NCBI GenBank assembly: GCA_027046105.1
Contig: JALTZQ010000149.1
Span: 1 to 43,782, forward strand
Reading direction: 5' to 3'
Source of the DNA: Pyrodictiaceae archaeon
GTDB lineage: Archaea; Thermoproteota; Thermoprotei_A; Sulfolobales; Pyrodictiaceae
Length of the DNA: 43,782 nucleotides
A model generated the notes under the pieces. That model did not search any database and was not told where the DNA came from. It saw nothing but the letters and a program-made list of their open reading frames with translations. This document shows, piece after piece, positions 8,158 through 15,824 of this stretch (the stretch's first letter is position 1; each line of letters opens with the position of its first letter). A program made the position numbers and the translations under genes.

Positions 8158-10230
8158 CTATGCTCTCCTTTCGCCTCGGTATATTATCATGTACGCTATT
8201 GCTGCAAGTACAAGCATTACTACGGAAGCTATAATAGCTATTGATTGATCTAGCACTGTCGGCTGTGACAGCGTTATTTCCTTAATCTCTTGTTCTTCCG
8301 GAATTCTCGTTACAGTTATCTCTATGGACTCTATCTTTGTCGTCGTTATTACCGACGTGATTGTTCTTGTATGTACTGGCGTCATCGTAGGCTTTGTTGT
8401 TATGGGTTGTGGTTGCAGTGCTTGAGTAGGAGAGGGTATAAGTGTCATCGACTTTACAACTTCTATAGTACGCTCCACTATTGTTGCCTTACCAGAGGCA
8501 TCATAGACTATTATCTTAGCTTTTATAATACCAGTTTTACCCAATGGTGGGAGGCTCAGACGATACTCATTATCAAACCTTACTGGGTAGATAACCATTT
8601 TTCGACCATCTATTTCCAGCTCGACCACTGTCCTACCTATGCCCCATGCATCATCTGAGACACTATAGGATATCACTATGGGTTTGTTGGCGGTTACTTT
8701 GCTGGGAATATTAACCTCTACTATTGAGGGTGGTTTGAGATCTTCTATTGTGTATACTGCCAGCACGTACCACTTGCCTACCTCGACCCTTTCTGTTATA
8801 GCGTATACTGCACAATAGAGATCAGTACACCTCTCCCAGACCTTCCTGAATCCTGGTGCGTAGATTTTGTACTCCATTTCGCGTAGCTCCTTTGGTACGG
8901 GGACCGCGAGTCTCAGTTTTGGTAGAAGCTTAGCCGTATCTGGGTCATTTATCCGAAACATAATAGACGATACTCCAGGCCCAACCTTGAGGACAGCATC
9001 GACACCCTCTATATTGTAGCTAGAGTGTCTAGCCCAGGGAACATTCTGGCCTAAAACATTAACACTACCATCGGATCCTACGATTACTAGGCGGAAACCA
9101 TGGTAATCGTTTCTCTCAAGCCTTATTGGGCCGCCAAGAGTTGTCGCCACAATAAAATGCGTTGTTGGCCCGTTGGGGCGACGTACTTCAGCGTAACTAT
9201 CTACGTGGATATGGCCCGAGAGAATGGCTGTAACATTGCCATAGTATATCGCGTCTACTAGTATCTTTAGTGCCTTCTCATTCTCTAACCAACTCGTATA
9301 CACATATGGATATCTTGAACGTGGCTTCTTGGTTTTTAGCAGTTCTAATAATTCGTCACTATCGTCAACAGTAAAGCTGTGTGGAATATCATCATAGACA
9401 TAAGCGAATAGAGGGTGGTGTATAAGTATTAACTTTACCTTATCGGTGTTGTTCATTATTGTCATAGCTGCCCACTTGGCTTGTTCAATGGAAATAAAAC
9501 CTTTATAGCCGCTATTAAGAGCAATTAGGAGGAAATCACCAATTATTCTCATCCACTGTAAAGGTGCAACGTAGGTCTCGAAGTTATCGGTGCCACCAAT
9601 ATGGTCATGGTTTCCGGGTACTATGAATACTGGTTTATCAAGTAATCCATATACCAGCCTTAAATCCATGTACTGTTCAACCGCGGCTTTATCAGCTATG
9701 TCTCCCGTGGCAATGACAGCTGTGATATTTGGTAGACTTAGCGCAAGTACAACAGCTGCAAGATTATACTCTTTAGCCGACTTACCTGTTGGGTTAAATA
9801 CACCGAAGTGAGTATCACTTACGTGCATTAATATCAGGGTTTGTGGGTAATCATCGAGAACCCAAACAGCATTATGTTCACCACATATTCGACCATTAAC
9901 CACAATTACAAGATCGTAAAGTCCTGGTGTAACCGTGCTAGGAATAAACGCCTTGAAAGTCTGCTCGCCTAGTGGTTCTAACTGTAACTCATAGACCACT
10001 GTGCCATTGCTTAAGTATGCCTCTTCTACATTAGTTACAGGTGTTCGTAGGGTTACTGTAAAGTAAGAGCCTGGCTTTACTGCATATGGTGCTGCCCACC
10101 TTGGTTCAATTATGAACCCAGCGTCACATTGTGATGCATTTGCAACCGAGATTGCTGTTGCTAGCACAATTGCTAATGCTGATATAAAGACACCATTTAG
10201 AATGACGCGATCCATATCCGATGCGCCCAA
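8158..10230 (-). CDS. surface-anchored metallophosphoesterase (calcineurin-like)
   Basis: A 690-residue extracytoplasmic protein. It has an N-terminal signal segment (about 10-32), then a beta-rich domain (about 35-125). The calcineurin-like phosphoesterase domain (about 130-400) carries HVSDTHFG, ATGDIAD, PGNHDHIGG, LIHHPLF and SGHIHVDS, the complete dinuclear-metal set. Ig-like beta domains follow (about 420-595). A Thr-rich segment precedes a C-terminal membrane helix (about 660-682) ending in a basic stop-transfer. It probably hydrolyses phosphate esters or cyclic nucleotides at the cell surface; the substrate is unknown. The start is TTG 10230 or ATG 10215. A TATA-like CTTAAAT lies at about 10262-10269. 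Confidence 0.87.
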   Translation of the reverse strand: MGASDMDRVILNGVFISALAIVLATAISVANASQCDAGFIIEPRWAAPYAVKPGSYFTVTLRTPVTNVEEAYLSNGTVVYELQLEPLGEQTFKAFIPSTVTPGLYDLVIVVNGRICGEHNAVWVLDDYPQTLILMHVSDTHFGVFNPTGKSAKEYNLAAVVLALSLPNITAVIATGDIADKAAVEQYMDLRLVYGLLDKPVFIVPGNHDHIGGTDNFETYVAPLQWMRIIGDFLLIALNSGYKGFISIEQAKWAAMTIMNNTDKVKLILIHHPLFAYVYDDIPHSFTVDDSDELLELLKTKKPRSRYPYVYTSWLENEKALKILVDAIYYGNVTAILSGHIHVDSYAEVRRPNGPTTHFIVATTLGGPIRLERNDYHGFRLVIVGSDGSVNVLGQNVPWARHSSYNIEGVDAVLKVGPGVSSIMFRINDPDTAKLLPKLRLAVPVPKELREMEYKIYAPGFRKVWERCTDLYCAVYAITERVEVGKWYVLAVYTIEDLKPPSIVEVNIPSKVTANKPIVISYSVSDDAWGIGRTVVELEIDGRKMVIYPVRFDNEYRLSLPPLGKTGIIKAKIIVYDASGKATIVERTIEVVKSMTLIPSPTQALQPQPITTKPTMTPVHTRTITSVITTTKIESIEITVTRIPEEQEIKEITLSQPTVLDQSIAIIASVVMLVLAAIAYMIIYRGERRA

Positions 10231-10413
10231 AAGGTACTAGGCTGCGTCTCCCGGTATTGGGGATTTAAGGCGAGTCTGCTTGGCCAAGTATTACTAGTCT
10301 ACGGGTTTTACTTGGAGTAAAGAACCTCGAGACAGTATTTTGGAAGTATTAGTGCGTAGCAAATGTCTCAGCAATACAAGTCTCATAGGTGTGGCTCCTA
10401 TATAATCATTGTA

Positions 10414-11628
10414 CTATTCTACCGTATTTGTAGGCGTGGCCATCATCTTAGTTTTGCAACAAACCACTTTCTCCCTAAGCAACACCTCTATCTCATCATT
10501 GTTGTATCCCAGCTGGCTGAGTATCTCAATAGCATGTTGGCCTAATGTTGGTGGAGGCGAGCTACTCATCAATAACCTGCCATTGATTCTTGCCGGTTCA
10601 GCTAATTGCTTAACCACGCCTAAGACTGGGTGTGAAAGCTCAACCACGAGCTCCTTAACATAAGGATCTTCGAGTACCTCATCTACCTCATAAACTGGAG
10701 CTACTGGGACACCATGCTCCTCTAACACTTTTAGCCAATAGCTTCTCGGTTTCGACTTGAATATTCTCTCTAGCAACGCTACTAATTCATCACGGTTCTT
10801 TACACGATCCGGGTTTGTCTTAAAACGCGGGTCATCAGCAAGCTTTGGCTTGCCTATAGCTATACATAGTTGACGCCATAACCTATCGTTGGCAGCCGCT
10901 ACAATGAACCATTTCCCGTCTGCTGCCTGGAACGCTTGATAAGGTACTATACTCGGATGGGCTGATCCCATCCTCTTTGGCTTCCTTCCCGTGAGGAGAT
11001 ATATCATGGGAATATACGTCATTGAGAAGACTGCTGTGTCAAACAATGGTACTTCTATGTACACTGGTTTTTGGCTAGAGAATAGTGCTGCAAGAGCATG
11101 TAATGCTGCATATAGCCCAGTGATTACGTCGAAGAGGGCGAAGCTTACTCTTACCGGTGGACGTCCTTCTTCACCCGTAGAGGCCATGAGACCGCTCATG
11201 CCTTGTACAACAATGTCGTAGGCTAGTTTCATTTCATATACACTATTCGGTCTAAACCCCTTAATACTCACATAGACTAGGCCCTTGTTTATTCTAAAGA
11301 GGGTATTGGGATCAACACCTAGCTTTTCACGAACACCAGGTCTGTAGTTCTCAAAAACTACGTGGCTATGTTTCGCAAGGCGATAAACTATTTCCCTGCC
11401 TCGCGGATCGCGTAAATCTACTACAATACTCTTCTTGCCACGATTTATTGAAAGAAAATACGCACTCTCTCCTCTCACGTGCGGAGCCCAAGTTCTCGTT
11501 TCATCACCGCTTGGGGGCTCGACCTTTACAACTTCTGCGCCTAGATCAGCGAGAATCATTGTTGCAAATGGGCCAGCTAATGTGTGGCTGAGATCTAGTA
11601 TGCGAATACCCTCTAGAAGGGGCCTCAT
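10414..11628 (-). CDS. CoA transferase family III (CaiB/BaiF type)
   Basis: A 404-residue class III CoA transferase. It opens with GIRILDLSHTLAGPFATMIL and ADLGAEVVKVEPPSGDETR, typical of CaiB, formyl-CoA and succinyl-CoA transferases. The catalytic Asp is D167 in ALFDVITG. Also present are NRGKKSIVVDLRDPRGREI and ENYRPGV. The family moves CoA between carboxylic acids through an aspartyl-CoA anhydride. The exact acid cannot be read from sequence. The acyl-CoA dehydrogenase at 12690 and the liv importer nearby suggest branched-chain or other short acid metabolism (inference). The last ~20 residues (VVCCKTKMMATPTNTVE) are untypical. A TATA-like element at 11656-11664 implies a nearly leaderless mRNA. 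Confidence 0.93.
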   Translation of the reverse strand: MRPLLEGIRILDLSHTLAGPFATMILADLGAEVVKVEPPSGDETRTWAPHVRGESAYFLSINRGKKSIVVDLRDPRGREIVYRLAKHSHVVFENYRPGVREKLGVDPNTLFRINKGLVYVSIKGFRPNSVYEMKLAYDIVVQGMSGLMASTGEEGRPPVRVSFALFDVITGLYAALHALAALFSSQKPVYIEVPLFDTAVFSMTYIPMIYLLTGRKPKRMGSAHPSIVPYQAFQAADGKWFIVAAANDRLWRQLCIAIGKPKLADDPRFKTNPDRVKNRDELVALLERIFKSKPRSYWLKVLEEHGVPVAPVYEVDEVLEDPYVKELVVELSHPVLGVVKQLAEPARINGRLLMSSSPPPTLGQHAIEILSQLGYNNDEIEVLLREKVVCCKTKMMATPTNTVE

Positions 11629-11655
11629 ATCTCAGGCTGCCTCCAAGTGAACAAC

Positions 11656-11664
11656 CATTTATAG
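11656..11664 (-). promoter_or_regulatory. putative TATA box of CoA transferase gene
   Basis: The minus strand reads CTATAAATGG. Its centre is about 32 nt before the ATG at 11628, so the transcript would have a leader of only a few bases. Confidence 0.5.
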
Positions 11665-11809
11665 CTACAATACTTACTTTACTCGTCCATTAACTGTCTG
11701 CGAGGATTAGTTTTATCGATAGTGTGCAACTCCTTAGACTATGCCTGGGGGTTGAGGACTAGCTAAACTATAGCCATTGATCAATGAACTATGCCGTCCA
11801 CTAATGAAA

Positions 11810-12228
11810 CTACTCTATGAGTTCAGTCACCACCTTTTCTCTGTGGACTATGCTGCGCTGTTTCTCGTCAGCTGTTATCAATATCGCATTTTCGGCCCTA
11901 GCCTGGGCTATAAAGAGGGCGTCATACACCGTTACCGAATAGTCTAAGGCTATCTTGAAGGCACTGAAAAGGTATTATTCTTAAGGCTCTAGCCTTAAGA
12001 TGTTCCTTAGTTTTAATAGGTCATTAAGTAGTAAAACAGCCCTCTCTACATCGACATCTCGATATCTCGGAGCAGGATAACCCGTTTCCATAATACGTTA
12101 GTCGTCTCCTTTAAGGCGAGATCTAGTGTAATGGGCTTCTCACGTAACACCTCTGCTATTTTTCTCCATCCTGCCTCCTTTAGCAAGTACTTGGCCAGTA
12201 TAGAGGAATCAATGACTTTCACGGTCAA
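11810..12228 (-). pseudogene. vapC: broken VapC-type PIN-domain toxin
   Basis: A PIN-domain endoribonuclease gene that no longer encodes an intact protein. Frame one gives the N-terminal part from a TTG at 12228 (or GTG 12222), VKVIDSSILAKYLLKEAG then DLALKETTNVLWKRV, ending at a stop at 12046-12048. A second frame resumes at about 12058 (DVDVERAVLLLNDLLKLRN). It runs through two in-frame TAA codons (11981-11983 and 11975-11977) into ALDYSVTVYDALFIAQARA and ITADEKQRSIVHREKVVTEL, stopping at 11810. The acidic residues expected of PIN domains (Asp of VIDSS, Glu of LKETTN, Asp of VYDALF and TADE) are all still visible. One frameshift plus two stops implies inactivation unless the reads are wrong. 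Confidence 0.85.
11979..12000. repeat. 22-bp near-perfect palindrome inside the vapC remnant
   Basis: Two 10-base arms (TCTTAAGGCT and AGCCTTAAGA) flank a 2-base centre. It covers the first in-frame stop codon of the remnant and sits where PIN proteins have a short variable linker. It may be an acquired hairpin. Confidence 0.8.
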
Positions 12229-12436
12229 CGCGTAACCACCTAGAGACCGTGCCTTTAGGAAGCTCTGGCACATCTCTAAGATGCTCTTCGATGGTTTTGA
12301 GAACCTCCTCCGTCTCTAGCTTTTCAACTTGCTCTTCAAGAAATATTCTTAGTATTTCAGCCCAGTCAATATTCCGGAACTGCTTCATTCTCTTCTTTAG
12401 CTCACGAGAGGCGCGAAAACTGATAACGACGGACAA
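12209..12436 (-). CDS. vapB: VapB-type antitoxin (ribbon-helix-helix like)
   Basis: A 75-residue antitoxin-like protein. The N-terminal strand VVISFRASRELKKRMKQF and the helix WAEILRIFLEEQVEKLE match archaeal VapB ribbon-helix-helix proteins, which bind DNA and neutralise the paired PIN toxin. The acidic C-terminal part (EEVLKTIEEHLRDVPEL) would be the toxin-binding tail. The stop codon overlaps the start of the vapC remnant by about 20 nt, the usual vapBC arrangement. The start is a TTG at 12436. The antitoxin frame is intact although its toxin is broken. Confidence 0.8.
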   Translation of the reverse strand: MSVVISFRASRELKKRMKQFRNIDWAEILRIFLEEQVEKLETEEVLKTIEEHLRDVPELPKGTVSRWLRVDRESH

Positions 12437-12576
12437 AGCAACGGATACCGTGATACGTTAGTCGTAGACTTGCCTGATAACATCTGCTTTCGTAGACCAT
12501 CGCATATAGATGCTCCTCAACGTAATCTGCAAAACAACGCCTGAGACATCCTCTGTGCATCTATGCACCGGCTAGG

Positions 12577-12585
12577 GTTTTATAC
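12577..12585 (+). promoter_or_regulatory. putative TATA box of acyl-CoA dehydrogenase gene
   Basis: The plus strand reads GGTTTTATACTA. Transcription would start near 12607, giving an ~80-nt leader that holds small palindromes. Confidence 0.45.
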
Positions 12586-12597
12586 TATTGGGATCTA

Positions 12598-12644
12598 GGA
12601 AGTCTTCCAGGAAGAGAAGTAAGGATCCTTGTACCCTGCAGGGT
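12598..12644. promoter_or_regulatory. cluster of three short palindromes in leader of acyl-CoA dehydrogenase gene
   Basis: GGAAG-T-CTTCC (12598-12608), AAGGATCCTT (12621-12630) and ACCCTGCAGGGT (12633-12644) lie within 47 nt between the TATA box and the start codon. They could be repressor sites at or after the transcription start. No regulator gene is adjacent. Confidence 0.45.
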
Positions 12645-12689
12645 CTTATCCATAGTTTCTTGGACTAGCATGGCTGGAGGGTATTAGAC

Positions 12690-13928
12690 TTGGGTCTTAG
12701 TTTCGAGTTTTCCCAAGAGGAGAAATTGTTTCGAGACGCTGTTCGCGAATTTTGTAAGCGTTATTTAGAGCCGAATTGGGTTAAGATGGACGAGGAAGGA
12801 CGGATACCAGTAGATCTCATAGCAAGGATGGGGGAGCAAGGGCTCTTCGCCATAGCGGTTCCAGAGAAGTATGGTGGTATGGGTGGTAGCTATGTGATGG
12901 CTGCTATTGCTGCAGAAGAGATAGGCTATCACGATCCCTCTGTTGCTACCGCTGTCTATACGTTATTGAATAATGGATGGCCCATGATACTGGCTGAGTA
13001 TGGCCGCGAAGATGTTGCCCAAGAGGTTATTCCAGAGGTTGCAAAGGGCCGTGCATTTTTTGGCATAGCCTCTACTGAGGCTCACGGCGGCTCAGACGTC
13101 GCCGGCATAAGGACGGTGGCACAAAAGAGAAGTAACGGTGTCTGGGTAATCAGTGGTGAAAAGATCTATATTAGTGGTGTTAGGGAGGTTCTCGAGCTAC
13201 CTGTTGGTGGCGGCTGGTTTCTCCTAGCTAAGACAGAGAAGCCAGAAAGAGGCCATAGGAACATAACTGCTTTTGCAGCACTAGCGCGCTGGGGCGGCCA
13301 AATAAAGCCTGGTGTAAAGGTTTCAAGATTAGATACCATAGGTAGGCATGGTATAAGTACTGGTATAGTGGTCTTCGAGGAATTCGAAATTGATGATCGC
13401 TACAGAGTTGGCGATGTCAATAAGGGGTTTTACATAGCTATGCAAGGCTTTAACCTTGCAAGAATACTTGTTGCAGCTGCAACTATAGGTGCAGCTAGAT
13501 GGGCCCTTGACCAAGCTCTTGAATGGATAAGAACACGTAGGCTCTTTGGCGATAAGCCCCTTGCATCATTCCAAGGCGTTAGCTTTCGCTTTGCAGAACT
13601 CTACACTGAGCTTGAAGCTACTCGCCTACTTGTTTACCGTGCCGCTTGGCTAGCAGATAAAATCTATGTTAAGAAGGAGCCTGGATATAAGCCACAAGAC
13701 CTCAATGTCCCAGCTGCTATGGCTAAGCTGAAAGCACCAGAGGTGGCACTACGCGTTTTTGAGGAGGTTCTGAAATGGCATGGTGCCTATGGCTATACAA
13801 GGGAAAGCAACATTTACCGTGGCATGCTTGGCGTATTGTCCTACGTTATAGGAGCTGAGGGCGCACAGAATATAATGAGATACATTGTTGCTAGAGATGT
13901 GATAGGCTCAGAGTATCTAAAAAGCTAG
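12690..13928 (+). CDS. acyl-CoA dehydrogenase
   Basis: A 412-residue FAD flavoprotein that forms an alpha,beta double bond in an acyl-CoA. The N-terminal helical domain starts FEFSQEEKLFRDAVREFCKR, and the middle beta domain has IASTEAHGGSDVAG (127-139) and ISGEKIYISG. The C-terminal helices include RRLFGDKPLASFQG (283-296) and WHGAYGYTRES (363-373). The motif GAEGAQNIMRYIVARDVIG places the likely catalytic Glu at E390, the MCAD position. The start is a TTG with GGAGGG about 8 nt upstream. Electron acceptor (ETF) genes are not in the window. Chain length and substrate cannot be told. It converges with the GNAT gene, overlapping by 4 nt. Confidence 0.95.
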   Translation: MGLSFEFSQEEKLFRDAVREFCKRYLEPNWVKMDEEGRIPVDLIARMGEQGLFAIAVPEKYGGMGGSYVMAAIAAEEIGYHDPSVATAVYTLLNNGWPMILAEYGREDVAQEVIPEVAKGRAFFGIASTEAHGGSDVAGIRTVAQKRSNGVWVISGEKIYISGVREVLELPVGGGWFLLAKTEKPERGHRNITAFAALARWGGQIKPGVKVSRLDTIGRHGISTGIVVFEEFEIDDRYRVGDVNKGFYIAMQGFNLARILVAAATIGAARWALDQALEWIRTRRLFGDKPLASFQGVSFRFAELYTELEATRLLVYRAAWLADKIYVKKEPGYKPQDLNVPAAMAKLKAPEVALRVFEEVLKWHGAYGYTRESNIYRGMLGVLSYVIGAEGAQNIMRYIVARDVIGSEYLKS

Positions 13929-14503
13929 TAGTATAAGCGAGCCCATGGCTCCCAACATATTCTTTTCCAGATTCTTCGGGGCGAACTAACTCTACCCTTA
14001 CCTAGCTTCCAGACAATATCTTTAGGCTTGAGCAAGATTACGTCGTCTTCGTAGGCGCACGTTGCCTCCATCAAGGTGTGTACCCTATCCCAGCCAATAA
14101 TCTCGGCCAATTCCTCCCACGAAAAGCCTTGATAGCAAAGTGAGGAGAATAAACGTAATGATCTCTGGTTAGTACTCTTTGTCGTGGCAACATAGGCATT
14201 TGCATGACAAGTCTCTTCACTACTTAGCACAAGTATCTTACCATACCCCATACCCTGCTTAGCTGGACGTACAACTACGTAGTAGTGAACACACAATTCT
14301 GTCTCGCCAAGACTGACATTGTAAAAGACATCTACTCCTACTGGACCCTCACTATCGAAGAGGACAGCTGCTCTAGCAATCCCAGCTTCAATTGCATAAC
14401 GTGCATAATAACCATGCAGCCACCCCATGCCCTCAGATACGATATCTTCCACAACACCTGCCAGTCGACGACCACTAACCCATACAGTAAGCCCTCTCTC
14501 CAT
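13925..14503 (-). CDS. GNAT-family N-acetyltransferase-like protein
   Basis: A 192-residue protein with a GNAT core. A beta strand (CVHYYVVVRPAKQGMGYGKILVL, about 90-112) carries the acetyl-CoA pyrophosphate-binding loop, Q/R-x-x-G-x-G/A, here KQGMGYG. It is followed by VATTKSTNQRSLRLFSSLCYQGF, the usual 'N..s..ly..lGF' end of the fold. The C-terminal ~60 residues are basic and not part of the core. The acceptor substrate is unknown. ATG at 14503. The stop overlaps the end of the acyl-CoA dehydrogenase gene on the other strand by 4 nt. Confidence 0.7.
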   Translation of the reverse strand: MERGLTVWVSGRRLAGVVEDIVSEGMGWLHGYYARYAIEAGIARAAVLFDSEGPVGVDVFYNVSLGETELCVHYYVVVRPAKQGMGYGKILVLSSEETCHANAYVATTKSTNQRSLRLFSSLCYQGFSWEELAEIIGWDRVHTLMEATCAYEDDVILLKPKDIVWKLGKGRVSSPRRIWKRICWEPWARLYY

Positions 14504-14575
14504 GCTTTACCACAACCCCAACAGCACCATGCCTGGTTACAGGTCAACCAAGAGGTTACGGCTTAACTTAGTTCC

Positions 14576-15223
14576 TCAATGACTATATAGCCTAATGCAC
14601 TCTGGTGGAACCCATGAAGCAGCATAGGTCTTCTTGCCGACCTTGTAAACCCTTATACCTCGCATAGAAAGGCAATCACCCGAGACAGTCAATATAACTA
14701 TGTCTTTTCCATGCCTTCTAGCAACCTCTACTGCGTCTTCAACACTTAGAGAAAGATGGACCATCAATCTCCTCATAGGCAAAAGCCCCTTCTCCATTAT
14801 CGACTTAAGATTCGATCTTACGGTTCCATGGTATAGCGTTTTTGGTGGCTTTACGGGCTTATAGTCTATTTCTATCCTGACACTATGTCCATAAGCCGCC
14901 CTTATCCTGCTATTACGTATTTCAAACCTGCCCTTAGGATCAAGCAACGCTATTGCCACGACATGTTCCCTAGTAACCCACTTGTACTGGCTACTATTCC
15001 TCCAACGCCTACGTATTCCGTCTACTAGCTCGTCTATGCCAACCCAACCATGCCTATCAAGCCTTAGACCAGCCTCCCATGGTATATGGCGTAGTAAAGC
15101 TGACATCAACTTACTTAGCCTAGCCCTTTGCTCACCAGTCATTAAGAGTATAGCTCTCTGACCACAATGGACTGCATCCTCTACATAGCTGCCGCAAACC
15201 CTACACTTGTAAATTGGCCTCAA
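14576..15223 (-). CDS. kptA: RNA 2'-phosphotransferase (Tpt1/KptA) with N-terminal zinc-knuckle
   Basis: A 215-residue enzyme that removes an internal RNA 2'-phosphate by transfer to NAD+, giving ADP-ribose 1'',2''-cyclic phosphate. Family landmarks are LSALLRHIPWEAGLRLDRHGW (catalytic R45-H46), IRAAYGHS (R108, H113), YHGT (131-134), MRRLMVHLS (R152) and WVPPECI near the end. The N-terminal ~25 residues add a putative zinc knuckle, KCRVC with HC (C7, C10, H19, C20), absent from minimal KptA proteins. Its job in archaea, beyond possible cleanup of RNA ends after tRNA splicing, is open. The start is a TTG without a clear Shine-Dalgarno, and a TATA-like TTATACT lies near 15260-15268. Confidence 0.93.
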   Translation of the reverse strand: MRPIYKCRVCGSYVEDAVHCGQRAILLMTGEQRARLSKLMSALLRHIPWEAGLRLDRHGWVGIDELVDGIRRRWRNSSQYKWVTREHVVAIALLDPKGRFEIRNSRIRAAYGHSVRIEIDYKPVKPPKTLYHGTVRSNLKSIMEKGLLPMRRLMVHLSLSVEDAVEVARRHGKDIVILTVSGDCLSMRGIRVYKVGKKTYAASWVPPECIRLYSH

Positions 15224-15412
15224 ACTATACCCTATTTGTGTACAACCATGCTAGGACACTAGTATAACCCCTCGCTTATAGAGCATAGAGCCCTATACAT
15301 TACCCTAACCTAAGTACAATACATGGTCAGTAGCTAAGAGGAAACTACGATACCTACGATACATAATGTTATTTCCTAAGCCACATTAAAGCCAAAAAGG
15401 GGCTAGTGATCC

Positions 15413-15793
15413 TTGTGCGATGAAAGATGGCGTATAGAAAATATTATTGATAGCCCGGAAGTTGATGGCTTACTGAGAGAGAATCTAGTGATAGTGATTG
15501 GTGAAGCACTTGCCGCTTTGAGAGAGAGAAGTCCAGACTTGGCTCGTAGAGCTGCAGAGAATATCTCCATATACGCCTTCGGGACAAAATCGTGTAACGA
15601 GCACATGGTCTTTACTACACTCATTAGAGCATTATATGCATGGGCCTATTACTTGGAAGGGGAAAGGAACAAAGCATGCAGATATGCCAAAAAGGTGGCA
15701 GATACGCTAAGTCTTGTACAAGGGTTTTTGGGCAGCGAGGCGGCAAGTTATGTCTCATCAATGCTTGAGAAAATAGATTGTAGTCAAGAATAG
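15413..15793 (+). CDS. hypothetical helical protein, 126 aa
   Basis: I do not recognise this protein. It is predicted almost entirely helical (LVIVIGEALAALRERSPDLARRAAENI, HMVFTTLIRALYAWAYYLEGERNKACRYAKKVADTL), resembling a small HEPN-like or TPR-like helical bundle without the RxxxxH motif that would identify HEPN. It has four Cys, scattered. The start is a TTG at 15413, and an ATTAAAG at about 15385 would make it almost leaderless. It ends 31 nt before the convergent stop of the GH130 gene. Confidence 0.6.
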   Translation: MCDERWRIENIIDSPEVDGLLRENLVIVIGEALAALRERSPDLARRAAENISIYAFGTKSCNEHMVFTTLIRALYAWAYYLEGERNKACRYAKKVADTLSLVQGFLGSEAASYVSSMLEKIDCSQE

Positions 15794-15824
15794 AAGAGAT
15801 ACGTAGATTCCGATGGCTTAACAT

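Noticed and set aside
12093..12465. 13-base direct repeat ATACGTTAGTCGT at 12093-12105 and 12453-12465
   Set aside because: One copy is inside the vapC remnant and the other upstream of vapB. At this length and distance a chance match is plausible and nothing else supports a function.
12437..12689. Extra small gene in the spacer before the acyl-CoA dehydrogenase
   Set aside because: No convincing frame with a start and ribosome site. The spacer holds the TATA-like element and palindromes already listed.
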